Origin: an uncultured Gammaproteobacteria bacterium
GTDB taxonomy: Bacteria > Pseudomonadota > Gammaproteobacteria > Pseudomonadales > Pseudohongiellaceae
DNA length: 64,000 nt
Direction of reading: 5' to 3'
NCBI GenBank assembly: GCA_913060495.1
Contig: CAJXRP010000001.1
Location: 124,001-188,000 of the forward strand
Positions 46,785 through 55,094 of the stretch are shown here, in pieces. How positions within the stretch are numbered: position 1 is the stretch's first letter; every line of letters begins with the position of its first letter. The translations under genes and the position numbers were made by a program. The notes under the pieces were generated by a model. It made no database searches, was not told the DNA's origin, and was given only the letters and a program-made list of their open reading frames with translations.

Positions 46785-48086
46785 ATGACTACTGACGATA
46801 AGCCCACACAAGCCACCCTCTCTACACAGGACGTGTTCAGCTCCTCTGAGCTTGACGAGTTGTGCCGGCGTATTATATCCAGCGGCATATTAGGTAGGTC
46901 GAAGCACTATTCGGCGATGTTGGAGTATCTCGCTAAGTGCTCTGTTCAAAACCGGCAGCCGAAAGAGATTGATCTGGCTACGGATGTGTTGGGCAAGGGT
47001 AGTGACTTCGATGTGTCTGCGGACTCATCGGTGCGTGTCTATGCGCATCAGCTGCGTAAAAAGCTTAGCGCCTATTACGAGCAAAATGAATTGGATGCTG
47101 CCTACAAACTAGTGATCCCTAAGGGAAGCTATTCTCTAGCAGTCATTGCTACTGCTCCGATAGTTAAGTCCTCAGGCTTTTCAATCGCCAAGTTCGGTGT
47201 GAGTAACTCCTTGTTAGTCGCCTTCGTTATTCTGCTTTCTGCGAATCTTGTATATATGTTCAGCCAACAGAGCGAAGCGGGCAGGCCGCCGGCGGAATTC
47301 GTCGCGGCTCACCCTGTTTGGGAGGCGGTATTGAGTGACGACAAGCCGCTGCTGATTGTAATGGGCGACTACTACATATTCGGCGAGCTAAATGCTAACG
47401 GCAATGTTGCGCGTATGGTGCGCGAGTTTAATGTGAACTCGCGTAGCGATTTGGAAGATCTACAGTTCAGCGATATCGAACACACGGAAAATTATTTGGA
47501 TCTGGATTTAAGTTATATGCCTGAGGGAAGTGCCTACGCCCTGGCTAAGATTGTGCCAATCCTGCAGAAGAGTGGTAAGGCTGTAAACATTACCATGATG
47601 TCCGATCTAACCACCGCCGACATTCGCAGTAATCACATTGTCTATATTGGTTATATCAGTGCCTTAGAAAAACTGACCAGCATGACGTTCGCAGGTTCTG
47701 GATTGCGAATTGGTCGCAGCTACGATGAGCTGTTCAATACTAAAACGGCGGAGTATTACACCAGCGACGCAGGTTTGCCGGAGGAAGGTGATCCATTTCG
47801 CGACTATGGAATGTTCTCAACGTTTCCGGCAAGCACAGACACGCAAGTGATTATGATCGCTGGTATGCGTGATGCTGGATTGATGCATACTGCGCAAGCG
47901 CTGTCGGAGACGGCTTCCCTGAACGACCTTCTGGTGTCGATAGAAAGTGATACGGACGAGGCGGTCGCTGGATTCGAGGCGCTGTTTGAAGTTTATGGCG
48001 TAGACAGATTGAATTTCGATGCGAGCCTCGTTTACAGCAATTTGTTGGACACGGCTCAGATTTGGGGATCCTCGCCGGTGCGGTAA
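46785..48086 (+). CDS. Membrane-anchored helix-turn-helix protein of unknown function
   Basis: A 433-residue protein with an N-terminal winged-helix-like domain (about residues 30-110). It resembles the DNA-binding-type domains (EIDLATDVLGKGSDFDVSADSSVRVYAHQLRKKLSAYYE) found before TPR or cyclase modules. One membrane segment (about 137-160, NSLLVAFVILLSANLVYMF) follows, then a long C-terminal extracytoplasmic domain (about 170-430) that I do not recognise. It may be a membrane-bound transcription factor sensing a periplasmic signal. A terminator follows it, separating it from the BlaR1-like gene. DNA targets are unknown. Confidence 0.75.
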   Translation: MTTDDKPTQATLSTQDVFSSSELDELCRRIISSGILGRSKHYSAMLEYLAKCSVQNRQPKEIDLATDVLGKGSDFDVSADSSVRVYAHQLRKKLSAYYEQNELDAAYKLVIPKGSYSLAVIATAPIVKSSGFSIAKFGVSNSLLVAFVILLSANLVYMFSQQSEAGRPPAEFVAAHPVWEAVLSDDKPLLIVMGDYYIFGELNANGNVARMVREFNVNSRSDLEDLQFSDIEHTENYLDLDLSYMPEGSAYALAKIVPILQKSGKAVNITMMSDLTTADIRSNHIVYIGYISALEKLTSMTFAGSGLRIGRSYDELFNTKTAEYYTSDAGLPEEGDPFRDYGMFSTFPASTDTQVIMIAGMRDAGLMHTAQALSETASLNDLLVSIESDTDEAVAGFEALFEVYGVDRLNFDASLVYSNLLDTAQIWGSSPVR

Positions 48087-48139
48087 GTTAGTGCCGGATA
48101 CACTGGCCGTATTATGCCGGTAAACTCATAAATCAATCT

Positions 48140-48165
48140 AATCTCAGGTCGCTGAGATTTTTTTT
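48140..48165 (+). terminator. Intrinsic terminator after the HTH gene
   Basis: AATCTCAG-GTCG-CTGAGATT forms an 8-bp stem with a 4-nt loop, followed by a run of T. It lies about 55 bases past the stop of the membrane HTH gene. The promoter of the next gene begins immediately afterwards. Confidence 0.85.
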
Positions 48166-48166
48166 G

Positions 48167-48210
48167 TTGACAGGAACTACAAATGTAGCCAATATGCACT
48201 ACAAATGTAG
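48167..48210 (+). promoter_or_regulatory. BlaI-type promoter with two operators
   Basis: A consensus -35 TTGACA (48167-48172) is followed by two identical palindromes CTACAAATGTAG (48177-48188 and 48199-48210), 22 bases apart, i.e. about two helical turns. TACAnnTGTA is the core of MecI/BlaI operators. The spacing places one operator in the promoter spacer and the other near the start point. A weak -10 (AATATG, 48191-48196, 18-base spacer) lies between them. A repressor dimer pair would block initiation. Confidence 0.85.
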
Positions 48211-48248
48211 TTTATAAGAGATTGAAGTAACAGGGTTGGGGGATAGGT

Positions 48249-50105
48249 ATGCTTACAGGTATTAATTCCTGGGCTTTAGAAGGCAATTTTGTTCTTGCCA
48301 ATCTGCTGCTTCAGCTTACGTTTTTTTCACTCTTCTCCTTGGTTCTGTCATCTTTCTTCAGAAATAATGCAGTGGTTCGTTATTCGATTCTCTACACCAG
48401 CTTACTGTCGTTATCTCTGCTGTGTGTTTTATCCCTAGCCGTCCAGTCAAGAAACGCTGGTTTGTTGGTCTTGCAAGTAGCGGCGCCACTTGGCTATTTT
48501 GATTATCTGCTGCCGCAGTTAGATAGTGTGCTTATGCAAGAGTCGATGGGTGTAGCTGCGGGTTCAAACGGTGCTGTAGTTAGCGTTCCGACAGTAGCGA
48601 ACGATTTAACCGAATCTGCTTTCAATAGCGTACTTCTATCAATCATCAATCTACCTCTATCTTTGATTGTTCAGATTCTCTGGCTAAGCGGTTTTCTGGT
48701 TTCTACTTTTGGGCTGCTGAGGAGTCTGCACAATGCTGATTGTATAGTGCGCCGATCAAAATCACTGAAAGTAGAGGAGAGCCAGCTGTTAAATTCTATT
48801 GTGAGTCACAGCGGGTTTGATGGAGCGGTTTTTAAGTCTCGTGAGTCTGCAGAGATTGATTCTCCCGCACTGGTTGGCATCATAAACCCTATATTGTTGC
48901 TGCCACATCACTTCTTCGAGCGTTTCAGTGAAAACGATATTCGAGCAATTCTACGTCATGAGATGGCCCATGTGACTCGCAAGGATTGTCTCTTCAACTT
49001 TTTGCAGAAAGTAATTCTATGCCTCTTTTGGTTTCACCCACTTGTGCATTACATGGACAAGATGATCGCGCGCTCGCGAGAGGAGATATGTGATAACTAT
49101 GTGCTGTCAAAAGAGCGCGCGAGCGACTATGGAGAAGTCCTGTTCAGATTAAACATTAATCAATCTTTGCGCGCAGCGCAGAGCGATAAAACAAGCTCCG
49201 CGTACATTGGTCTAGGGGTGGTAGGAGGTAACTGGAATCTCGAACAACGAATTGCTGACTTATTGAATCAGAAACGGGAGAAATTTATGCGTCTTAGTCA
49301 AAGATCTAAAATATTGCTCAATGTATCGGTAGTAACAGCTGCGCTTGCGGTATCGGCTTGTCAGGTAACGGCTCAAGATGATGTGAGTCAGCCTAATGAG
49401 AATGTAGCAACATCGCAAAGTCAGTCTCCAGACAATATTATCTATCCAACTCTTGGGCCACAGATACAGGCTAAAATTTCTGAGATACAAGATTTGATGG
49501 TAGGAGTAGAAGATTCCCAGCCTGATTGGGAAGGAGCCAAGCAGGAGTTAGATGCGCTTTATGAAGAGCGTTTCGAGAGAATGAATGACACTGAGAAACT
49601 GACGCTCTTGAATTTCTTTACGAACTATTATTTGAGTCAAGAAAGCTACACAGATGCGATTGATGTGTTTGAGCAGATGTTAGAAGTTCGGCTTATGCGT
49701 CCAGATATGCATCAGCGCGTGCTGCGATCTTTGGGCCAGCTGCATGCTGCTCGACAAAATTGGTCAGAATCGATCCGTTATTATGAAGAGTGGCAGGCAG
49801 CTTCTGCGGCTAAAGATAGAGTAGTCTCCCACGGTCTTTCCTATGCGCATTATCAGCTCGAACAGTTCGATGACGCGTTGCCAACATGGCTCTCCTATAT
49901 GGAGCTGAAGGCTGAAGAAGGCGCTGAGTTGGTTCGTGAAGACTATTCCTACCTTGTTGGTTTGCATTTCACGCTTGAGAATTGGGATCAGGCGCTTGAT
50001 GTAACAAAAGAAATGATTTTAATGTTCAATACGCCTAGGGATTGGGAGAACTTACGAGCTGTTTTTCGAAAGCTGGATGAAGCTGAGCAGCCTGAAGCGG
50101 CATGA
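48249..50105 (+). CDS. BlaR1/M56-type membrane metalloprotease with TPR-like C-terminus
   Basis: N-terminal integral membrane part with four or so membrane segments, and the zinc protease motif ILRHEMAHVTRKDCL (HExxH, about residue 237) with downstream REEICDN supplying the third ligand region. After a further membrane segment and an ACQV lipobox-like sequence, the C-terminal 200 residues are helical repeats of TPR character (YTDAIDVFEQMLEVRLMRPDMHQRVLRSLGQLHAARQNW). There is no penicillin-binding domain, so the signal is not a classical beta-lactam. The gene precedes a BlaI-like repressor (50146), and the shared promoter carries twin operators. Confidence 0.88.
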   Translation: MLTGINSWALEGNFVLANLLLQLTFFSLFSLVLSSFFRNNAVVRYSILYTSLLSLSLLCVLSLAVQSRNAGLLVLQVAAPLGYFDYLLPQLDSVLMQESMGVAAGSNGAVVSVPTVANDLTESAFNSVLLSIINLPLSLIVQILWLSGFLVSTFGLLRSLHNADCIVRRSKSLKVEESQLLNSIVSHSGFDGAVFKSRESAEIDSPALVGIINPILLLPHHFFERFSENDIRAILRHEMAHVTRKDCLFNFLQKVILCLFWFHPLVHYMDKMIARSREEICDNYVLSKERASDYGEVLFRLNINQSLRAAQSDKTSSAYIGLGVVGGNWNLEQRIADLLNQKREKFMRLSQRSKILLNVSVVTAALAVSACQVTAQDDVSQPNENVATSQSQSPDNIIYPTLGPQIQAKISEIQDLMVGVEDSQPDWEGAKQELDALYEERFERMNDTEKLTLLNFFTNYYLSQESYTDAIDVFEQMLEVRLMRPDMHQRVLRSLGQLHAARQNWSESIRYYEEWQAASAAKDRVVSHGLSYAHYQLEQFDDALPTWLSYMELKAEEGAELVREDYSYLVGLHFTLENWDQALDVTKEMILMFNTPRDWENLRAVFRKLDEAEQPEAA

Positions 50106-50145
50106 AATTCTGTCACTTAAAATTAATACTAGAAGTTGAGCGGTT

Positions 50146-50580
50146 ATGCCTAAGGTGAATGTAGAAGATAAAATCCCTCTCTCTCGCAGTGAGAGAGAGC
50201 TAATGGAGCTTGTTTGGGACAAAGCAGAATCCACTGTAATGGAGATTGCTCAGCTAATTAATCAGCGCAGGCCGGTCGCTCGCAACACTGTTAGAACCCT
50301 GATGGAGAGAATGGAAGAGAAGGGCTGGATAACGCATCGCGTTGAAGGGCGCAGCTACGTGTACTGTGCCGTTGTTCCGCGAGAGGAAAGCCTAGGCCAG
50401 CGAGTTTTGGATATGGTGGATAAGGCTTGTGGGGGGAATCCTGAAAAGCTGATGATGGCGCTTCTGGAGTATCGAGGGTTGAGCGAGGAAGAGGCCAAGC
50501 GCATTCGGACCATGTTGGATGAGGCTAAAGCCACCGAGAGACTCGAATCAAAAGAAAAGCCAAAGCAATCTAAAAAATAG
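50146..50580 (+). CDS. BlaI/MecI-family transcriptional repressor
   Basis: A 144-residue winged-helix repressor: LSRSERELMELVWDKAESTVMEIAQLINQRRPVARNTVRTLMERMEEKGWITHR, then a C-terminal dimerisation helix region ending in a Lys-rich tail. BlaI proteins are inactivated when the partner M56 protease is triggered; cleavage usually occurs in the C-terminal part. Start ATG 50146 is 40 bases after the protease gene. Order (protease first, repressor second) is the reverse of the staphylococcal locus. Its operators are almost certainly the twin TACAnnTGTA sites upstream. Confidence 0.92.
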   Translation: MPKVNVEDKIPLSRSERELMELVWDKAESTVMEIAQLINQRRPVARNTVRTLMERMEEKGWITHRVEGRSYVYCAVVPREESLGQRVLDMVDKACGGNPEKLMMALLEYRGLSEEEAKRIRTMLDEAKATERLESKEKPKQSKK

Positions 50581-50589
50581 ATTGCTTTG
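50561..50589 (+). terminator. 12-bp hairpin over the blaI-like stop codon
   Basis: CAAAGCAATCTA pairs with TAGATTGCTTTG around a 5-nt A loop, and the TAG stop lies inside the stem. There is no T-run after it. It probably marks the transcript end of the pair and faces the convergent AP2-domain gene. Confidence 0.5.
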
Positions 50590-50599
50590 CTAGATGTGC

Positions 50600-51034
50600 C
50601 TAAGCAATCTTGTTTGCTCGCACAGCACTGCGCCGCGCCTTTATAGCTTTCGCCTTAGCTTGATCATCGCCGTACTTATTAATAGAGAAGTACGCATTCT
50701 TCTGCTTTCTCTTCACGCCTTTGCCTTCCTGCCAAGTTGCAACCCAGGAATGATCTTTTTCTGAGTAGCTAACTCCAATCTCGCCGGAGCTGTTAAGTGG
50801 GGAAACCTTACGTGGGCTAAATTTTGCATACGGCCAATTGCTGCCGTAGATTTTTTTGCCTTCGATGTCTCTCTTCTTTTTTGCTGCAGCTATGGCTTTT
50901 GTCTTGCCGCCAAATTTCTTGAAGGGGAAGGACTGTTGGAAACTCTTGCTATCGTATTTGATGCGTACCCATGCGCAATTGGTGCCGCGGGATTCGATAA
51001 TGCTGATGTGATGTAGTGCGCTTAGTTTTTTCAC
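50600..51034 (-). CDS. AP2-domain protein
   Basis: A 144-residue basic protein with two AP2-like units. The second (about residues 80-135) reads GEIGVSYSEKDHSWVATWQ ... NAYFSINKYGDDQAKAKAIKAR, the GVxY / WxAxW / FSxxKYG pattern of AP2 DNA-binding domains. The first (about 10-60) is a weaker copy ending KAIAAAKKKRD. Bacterial AP2 domains are mostly fused to phage integrases or homing endonucleases; here the protein stands alone with no nuclease. A nucleic-acid-binding role is expected, but the target is unknown. It is convergent with the BlaI-like gene. Confidence 0.82.
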   Translation of the reverse strand: MKKLSALHHISIIESRGTNCAWVRIKYDSKSFQQSFPFKKFGGKTKAIAAAKKKRDIEGKKIYGSNWPYAKFSPRKVSPLNSSGEIGVSYSEKDHSWVATWQEGKGVKRKQKNAYFSINKYGDDQAKAKAIKARRSAVRANKIA

Positions 51035-51321
51035 GAGAACCTCTCTTAGGTCTAGCTATCTGTCGCTCTATGGTGGCTACAGAGACCCCACGTTCAAAAA
51101 CAGGTAATGAATAGCGGGCCGGAGTAGCAGTGTTATGCCTATCTAATAGGCAGTGAGTCAGTTTCTATTGCGAAGCTCGATGTGCATGGACTGAGTTGGG
51201 CAATAAAGTAAGCGGTTAAAACTAGAAGTATCTGTGCAAAGTGTACACCCATAATTGGGGAGGGGCTAGTTTAAGGGAGTTCTGCGCCGCTTGTTGCGAG
51301 ACTGATTGTATAGCTGGATTG

Positions 51322-51549
51322 TTAGGCGTGAGATGCCATGTGCTGGATAACGCCGGGCTTGCGGCTCTCGATTTTGTCTATGCGGTATTCGTAGTTCGCG
51401 GCGCTGGGGTCGATATCCTTGGCCTCAATGATCGCGGCCGACAGATCTGCCTGGGCGGCCTGTTTAGTCAGGTAGGGGCCTGATATTTTAACCTGCAAGC
51501 TTGGTTCGTTTGGTGCGCTTGCTACGATGTAAAAATTCTTTGAATCCAC
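51322..51549 (-). CDS. Small hypothetical protein
   Basis: A 75-residue protein starting at GTG 51549, chosen because AGGTGG lies 10 bases upstream. An open frame runs further upstream to 51675 but without a comparable ribosome site. The sequence NFYIVASAPNEPSLQVKISGPYLTKQAAQADLSAAI has a short beta-alpha-beta look, suggestive of a small SPOR-like or phage-type fold, and no family is recognised. No membrane segment or signal peptide. It lies between the AP2-domain gene (same strand) and a glycosyltransferase. Confidence 0.5.
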   Translation of the reverse strand: MDSKNFYIVASAPNEPSLQVKISGPYLTKQAAQADLSAAIIEAKDIDPSAANYEYRIDKIESRKPGVIQHMASHA

Positions 51550-51969
51550 TGTTTCTATTCCACCTGCCTTTTGGCAGATATGTCGAGATGAAATATTTTG
51601 AGTAATGCTTGCAGCTTCCTGTAGCTCAGGGTTTGCGCTGCATACCGCTTCTATCGGCCGCGTATTAAAAACCAAGAGTCTGTCTAATACAAGATCGAAT
51701 AAGCACTATTTTCAAAGCCTGAAATTGCTCTAAACGAGTCCACCTTCAGAGGCAGATTTGCGAAGCATATACCTCGCTCTTCTAGGGGTTTGAGTCCTGC
51801 ATCACATACCGCTCAATAAGCTGAAATAATGCTAATTCAGCTATTCTATTGATTACTACGCTGACGCTGCCGTATTTGGACCAAAATAGCGCTTCAGCGC
51901 GCAAGAAGCTGCAGCGGAACTGCCCCGATTAGCATAAAATGTCGTAAATTCAATTAGCTAGCATAGTGA
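51550..51969. other. Gene-free region between small ORF and GT gene
   Basis: About 420 bases holding the upstream region of the small minus-strand ORF and the promoter region of the plus-strand glycosyltransferase at 51970. I see no other coding frame and no clear promoter motif or repeat. Confidence 0.5.
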
Positions 51970-52692
51970 ATGCGAGCTTTCGATAGACGAGAATTAGCGA
52001 ATTTGAAGACGATAAGTCTCATCATACCTGTGCGCAACGAAGCTGGGCTCATACGCGAGCTATTGCAGCGTCTACAGTGCTATCGGGCAAAAGGGCATGA
52101 GCTTATCGTCATCGATGGTGGCAGCACTGATGGAACGGTGCAGCAGAGCAAAGGCCTTGTGGACAGCTGTGCGCTTAGCGCTGCTGGGCGCAGTATGCAG
52201 ATGAACCACGGAGCTTCAGTAGCGAAGGGCGAAATTCTGTTATTTCTCCACGCGGATACTGAACTGCCCATAGATGCGGATGAACGTATTTGCGAAGCTC
52301 TGTCAGCCCAAGACGGTCGCTGGGGCTGGTTCGACGTTAAGCTTAGTAAGCCTAGGCTGGCGTTTCGTATAGTGGCTAGGATGATGAGCTGGCGAGCCCG
52401 TCTCACTTCGGTCGCTACCGGCGATCAAGCATTGTTCGTGGAGCGGAAGCTGTTTCGAGAAGTGGGTGGGTTTCCAGAGCTTCCATTGATGGAGGACATC
52501 GCCATCAGTAAACTGCTGCGCCGTCGTGGCCTAGCCGTTCGGCCAGCGGGGCTAGCAACCACTTCTAGCCGGCGCTGGGAGCAGAATGGGCTGATTCCGA
52601 CTATATTGCTGATGTGGAAGCTACGTTTCCTCTATTTTATTGGCGTAGAACCCCTGCGGCTGCGTGAGATGTACTATCCCAATCATGACTGA
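51970..52692 (+). CDS. TIGR04283-type glycosyltransferase family 2
   Basis: A 240-residue GT2-like enzyme: TISLIIPVRNEAGLIRELLQRL, LIVIDGGSTDGTVQQSKG, and the LLFLHADTELPIDADE metal-site region, with VATGDQALFVERKLFREVGGFPELPLMEDIAISKLLRRRG. These belong to the family that annotators call arsenosugar-type glycosyltransferases. An internal ATG is not needed: the start has acceptable context. The next gene overlaps its end and belongs to the companion TIGR04282/DUF2064 family; the two are commonly paired. The arsenosugar name is not evidence of arsenic chemistry here. Confidence 0.85.
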   Translation: MRAFDRRELANLKTISLIIPVRNEAGLIRELLQRLQCYRAKGHELIVIDGGSTDGTVQQSKGLVDSCALSAAGRSMQMNHGASVAKGEILLFLHADTELPIDADERICEALSAQDGRWGWFDVKLSKPRLAFRIVARMMSWRARLTSVATGDQALFVERKLFREVGGFPELPLMEDIAISKLLRRRGLAVRPAGLATTSSRRWEQNGLIPTILLMWKLRFLYFIGVEPLRLREMYYPNHD

Positions 52693-53362
52693 TCACAAAA
52701 CCACTGCTAATCCTGTCGCTGTGCCACCTGCCAGTCACCCACGGTCTAGAATCGTGGTATTTGCTCGGGAGCCGCTACTCGGGCAGGTTAAGTCCCGCTT
52801 AGCGGTCGAGATTGGTCCGCAGCAGGCGCTCGCTGTATACGAGGCGATGCTTGGCCGGCTTGGGGCGCTTCTTAATCGCGGGAAGCTTGCTGAGTGGGAT
52901 CTATGGGTTACTTCGAATCTTTCTCATGAAAGCTTTCTATCTCTTTGTAATAAAACAAATATATACCTACAGAAAGGGCAGGATTTAGGGGCTAGAATGG
53001 ATGGCGCTATTCAGCAGACTCTGCGTGATGAGGAGCTTGAAAGCGTCATTCTTATAGGCACCGACTGCCCAGCACTGACTGAGGGTTATCTAGATCAGGC
53101 GTTGCTAGCCCTGAACTCTGGCGTTGATGTAGTCCTCGGTCCAGCGGAGGATGGGGGTTATGTGCTGGTGGGCATGACGCGACCGCTAACGGCTGTCTTT
53201 GAGGATATCCCATGGGGAACTGATCAAGTGATGGCGCGAACCTTAGAGGCCCTCAGGGTTAATGATCTGAATTACAGGCTGTTAGATACGCTGTGGGATG
53301 TAGATAGGCCAGAAGACTTGGTTAGGCTCAAGCAATTGGAGCCGCCGTTGAGTTGGTCTTAG
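52685..53362 (+). CDS. DUF2064/TIGR04282-type nucleotidyl- or glycosyltransferase
   Basis: A 225-residue protein of the DUF2064 family (RIVVFAREPLLGQVKSRLAVEIGPQQALAVYEAML ... LIGTDCPALTEGYLDQALLAL ... VVLGPAEDGGYVLVGM). The TDCPAL and GPAEDGGY motifs match related GT-A-like nucleotidyltransferase folds. Start ATG 52685 overlaps the preceding stop by 8 bases; an upstream in-frame start at 52664 is less likely. It is functionally tied to the preceding glycosyltransferase by overlap and by family pairing. The actual product is unknown. Confidence 0.83.
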   Translation: MTDHKTTANPVAVPPASHPRSRIVVFAREPLLGQVKSRLAVEIGPQQALAVYEAMLGRLGALLNRGKLAEWDLWVTSNLSHESFLSLCNKTNIYLQKGQDLGARMDGAIQQTLRDEELESVILIGTDCPALTEGYLDQALLALNSGVDVVLGPAEDGGYVLVGMTRPLTAVFEDIPWGTDQVMARTLEALRVNDLNYRLLDTLWDVDRPEDLVRLKQLEPPLSWS

Positions 53363-53388
53363 ATGGGGCTCTTTTCAGGCTTTTCAGG

Positions 53389-53694
53389 CTATTCAGAGTC
53401 CAGAGAGGACTCCAACTCGATTAACTTTGCGGCGAGACGTTCGGAGTCCACCTTGTAGTCACCGTTGACGATTCGCCGATGTAGGGCGACCACCTTGGTT
53501 GCGTTCAATTCGGGGAGTTCATCGATAGCAGCGCGCAGTTCGTTCAGATCGATATCCGGCTCTTGGGTTTCAAGAACGGCACTAGGGGCGCTAGGGATAC
53601 GGGCTTGTAGCTGAGTAACCACAGATCTGAGCATCTCTTGACTAGTGTTCTGGTGATCGCCAGAAGGGTTTGCTGCTGAAGTAATTTTTTTCAC
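53389..53694 (-). CDS. flgM: FlgM-type anti-sigma-28 factor (orphan)
   Basis: A short protein with the FlgM C-terminal core: LNELRAAIDELPELNATKVVALHRRIVNGDYKVDSERLAAKLIELE. This is the region that wraps around FliA (sigma-28). The N-terminal half is disordered-looking, Ser/Thr/Gln-rich, as in other FlgM proteins. GTG 53694 is used as start because AGAAG lies upstream; TTG 53712 is the alternative. No flagellar genes are adjacent (no flgA, flgN), although the FleQ-like activator at 56279 is about 2.6 kb away. Convergent with the DUF2064 gene. Confidence 0.82.
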   Translation of the reverse strand: MKKITSAANPSGDHQNTSQEMLRSVVTQLQARIPSAPSAVLETQEPDIDLNELRAAIDELPELNATKVVALHRRIVNGDYKVDSERLAAKLIELESSLDSE

Positions 53695-54094
53695 GAAAGT
53701 AATTCTTCTCAATCCCTGATTAGTTATTTCACATTAGCTCGCCTAAGGCCTGGTAGGCTGCACTTGCTGCGAGCCTAATCTATAACGTCAGCTGAATTGA
53801 TATCTTTAAGGGCGGGGATGAGTGGCTTGGCAGCGTTGCTCTGACTAGGCCTTCTTCTGGCTCAAGGGTTGTAACTTGTTGTTAATTAATAATAAATAAG
53901 GAGGGTGAGGGCGCGTATCCGGCATTTTTTATACACCCGCGAAGTATTCACTATCGCGTAAGCGCTGCAAATCCCACGCCCAAATTTGTGCGAAATTTTT
54001 GAATAATTCTCTAAATTAGCTTGTGAATCTCAGCGATTGTCGAGAATCACCGCTCTAAGCGGGGGTGAAATTTTGGCGGAATTGCTGGAACGTT
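53695..54094. other. Gene-free region between flgM and thioesterase gene
   Basis: About 380 bases containing AT-rich and G-rich blocks, with the upstream part of flgM (minus strand) at its left. Both flanking genes are on the minus strand, so its right part is the 3-prime flank of the thioesterase gene. No gene or unmistakable regulatory motif is seen. Confidence 0.45.
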
Positions 54095-54553
54095 CTACTC
54101 AATATCGATCACGGCCTTACCGTAATACTTAATAAACTCTTCAGGTAATCTCGTCGCTTTGCCGCTGCTAAGCGCTACACAGATGAGCTGCCAGTGGCCT
54201 CGCTGGACGGTTTTTCCGGTGCTCAGGCTAATCATCTGGAAGCGGCGCTCGAGACGCAGTTTGCCATCGCAGGCGGTTAGCCAGGTGGCGATCAATAGTT
54301 CCTCGTTCTCAAAGGTTGGTAGGAAGTATTCATAGCTCGCCTTGTGAATAGCTACGCCTCGATCGAGACGTTGATAGTCTGTCATCGTTAAGCCTAAGGA
54401 TTTCGAATGGCTCCAGGCGCATTGCTCGCACCAGACCACATAACAGGCGTTATTAGCATGGCCCATGCCGTCAATATCAGTCGCGGCTACGCGAAGACGT
54501 TTAATGTGGGGGTTGGGATAGTCCCAATTGAATTCAGATGTTTCTTTGTTCAA
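54095..54553 (-). CDS. Acyl-CoA thioesterase (4HBT/hot-dog fold)
   Basis: A 152-residue hot-dog protein of the YbgC/FadM kind. The active-site Asp and the surrounding RVAATDIDGMGHANNACYVVWCEQCAW motif lie near residues 21-47. GVAIHKASYEYFLPTFENEELLIATWLTA and a FQMISLSTGKTVQRGHWQLICV strand set follow. It hydrolyses acyl-CoA thioesters; substrate chain length cannot be inferred. It is minus strand and is divergent from the FemAB-like gene across about 540 bases. Confidence 0.87.
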   Translation of the reverse strand: MNKETSEFNWDYPNPHIKRLRVAATDIDGMGHANNACYVVWCEQCAWSHSKSLGLTMTDYQRLDRGVAIHKASYEYFLPTFENEELLIATWLTACDGKLRLERRFQMISLSTGKTVQRGHWQLICVALSSGKATRLPEEFIKYYGKAVIDIE

Positions 54554-55094
54554 AGAGAGTTCTGGCTAGCTAATGATAGTAGGGGGATTGTACCGCAGAG
54601 CAGATTGCTTAGGCAGCTGCATTACTGGCGACAGACAAACCTAACAGGCCTTATCCGTAGATTTGTGGGAGCCACGTCACAATTCGCCTTCTATTTTCTT
54701 TTTTCGAGTAACAATCAAGCAATTTTTACCCAAAAGATTTAGATAGCCAGAACTTCTAGGAATGCTCTCGGTCTTTCCCGTCACAAATAAGGAAGCGCTA
54801 GATAATACGTGGCCTGTAGCTGAATCATTTAATAGCCGCTGCAATTTTTACCCCAAAATACCCGCTAAATTAATCGACATTTGGCTTCGACAATATCACT
54901 CTATTACCAACACAAGGGTAACGGGGTCTACTAGTAGGCAGCAGAATTACTAAATGTGAATAAATTGCGTTATCTTGGTAAAGAAGCGTGCAGTGATTGG
55001 TGGAGCGTTAATTGGATTGCTGTCCAGTGCCACAGAGTGAAATGCATAAAGTAGGCAGTTCTTTCTCAACAAAATTAATAAAGAGAACAAAAGA
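54554..55094. other. Gene-free divergent region before the FemAB-like gene
   Basis: About 540 bases between divergent genes. A 13-base direct repeat GCAATTTTTACCC occurs at 54719-54731 and 54841-54853. Several small open frames are present but lack ribosome sites, and I did not accept them. Otherwise only AT-rich sequence typical of promoters is seen. Confidence 0.5.

Noticed and set aside
51241-51483. 80-residue plus-strand frame opposite the small minus-strand ORF
   Set aside because: It has no ribosome site and overlaps the better supported minus-strand frame.
52685-53362. Assigning arsenosugar biosynthesis to the GT/DUF2064 pair
   Set aside because: The family name alone supports it; no arsenic methylation or radical SAM gene is nearby.
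54407-54742. Plus-strand open frame overlapping the thioesterase gene
   Set aside because: It mirrors the start of the thioesterase and its upstream region, with no independent evidence.
54762-54953. 63-residue open frame in the gap before the FemAB-like gene
   Set aside because: No ribosome site, no recognisable fold, and it lies in a promoter-like AT-rich region.
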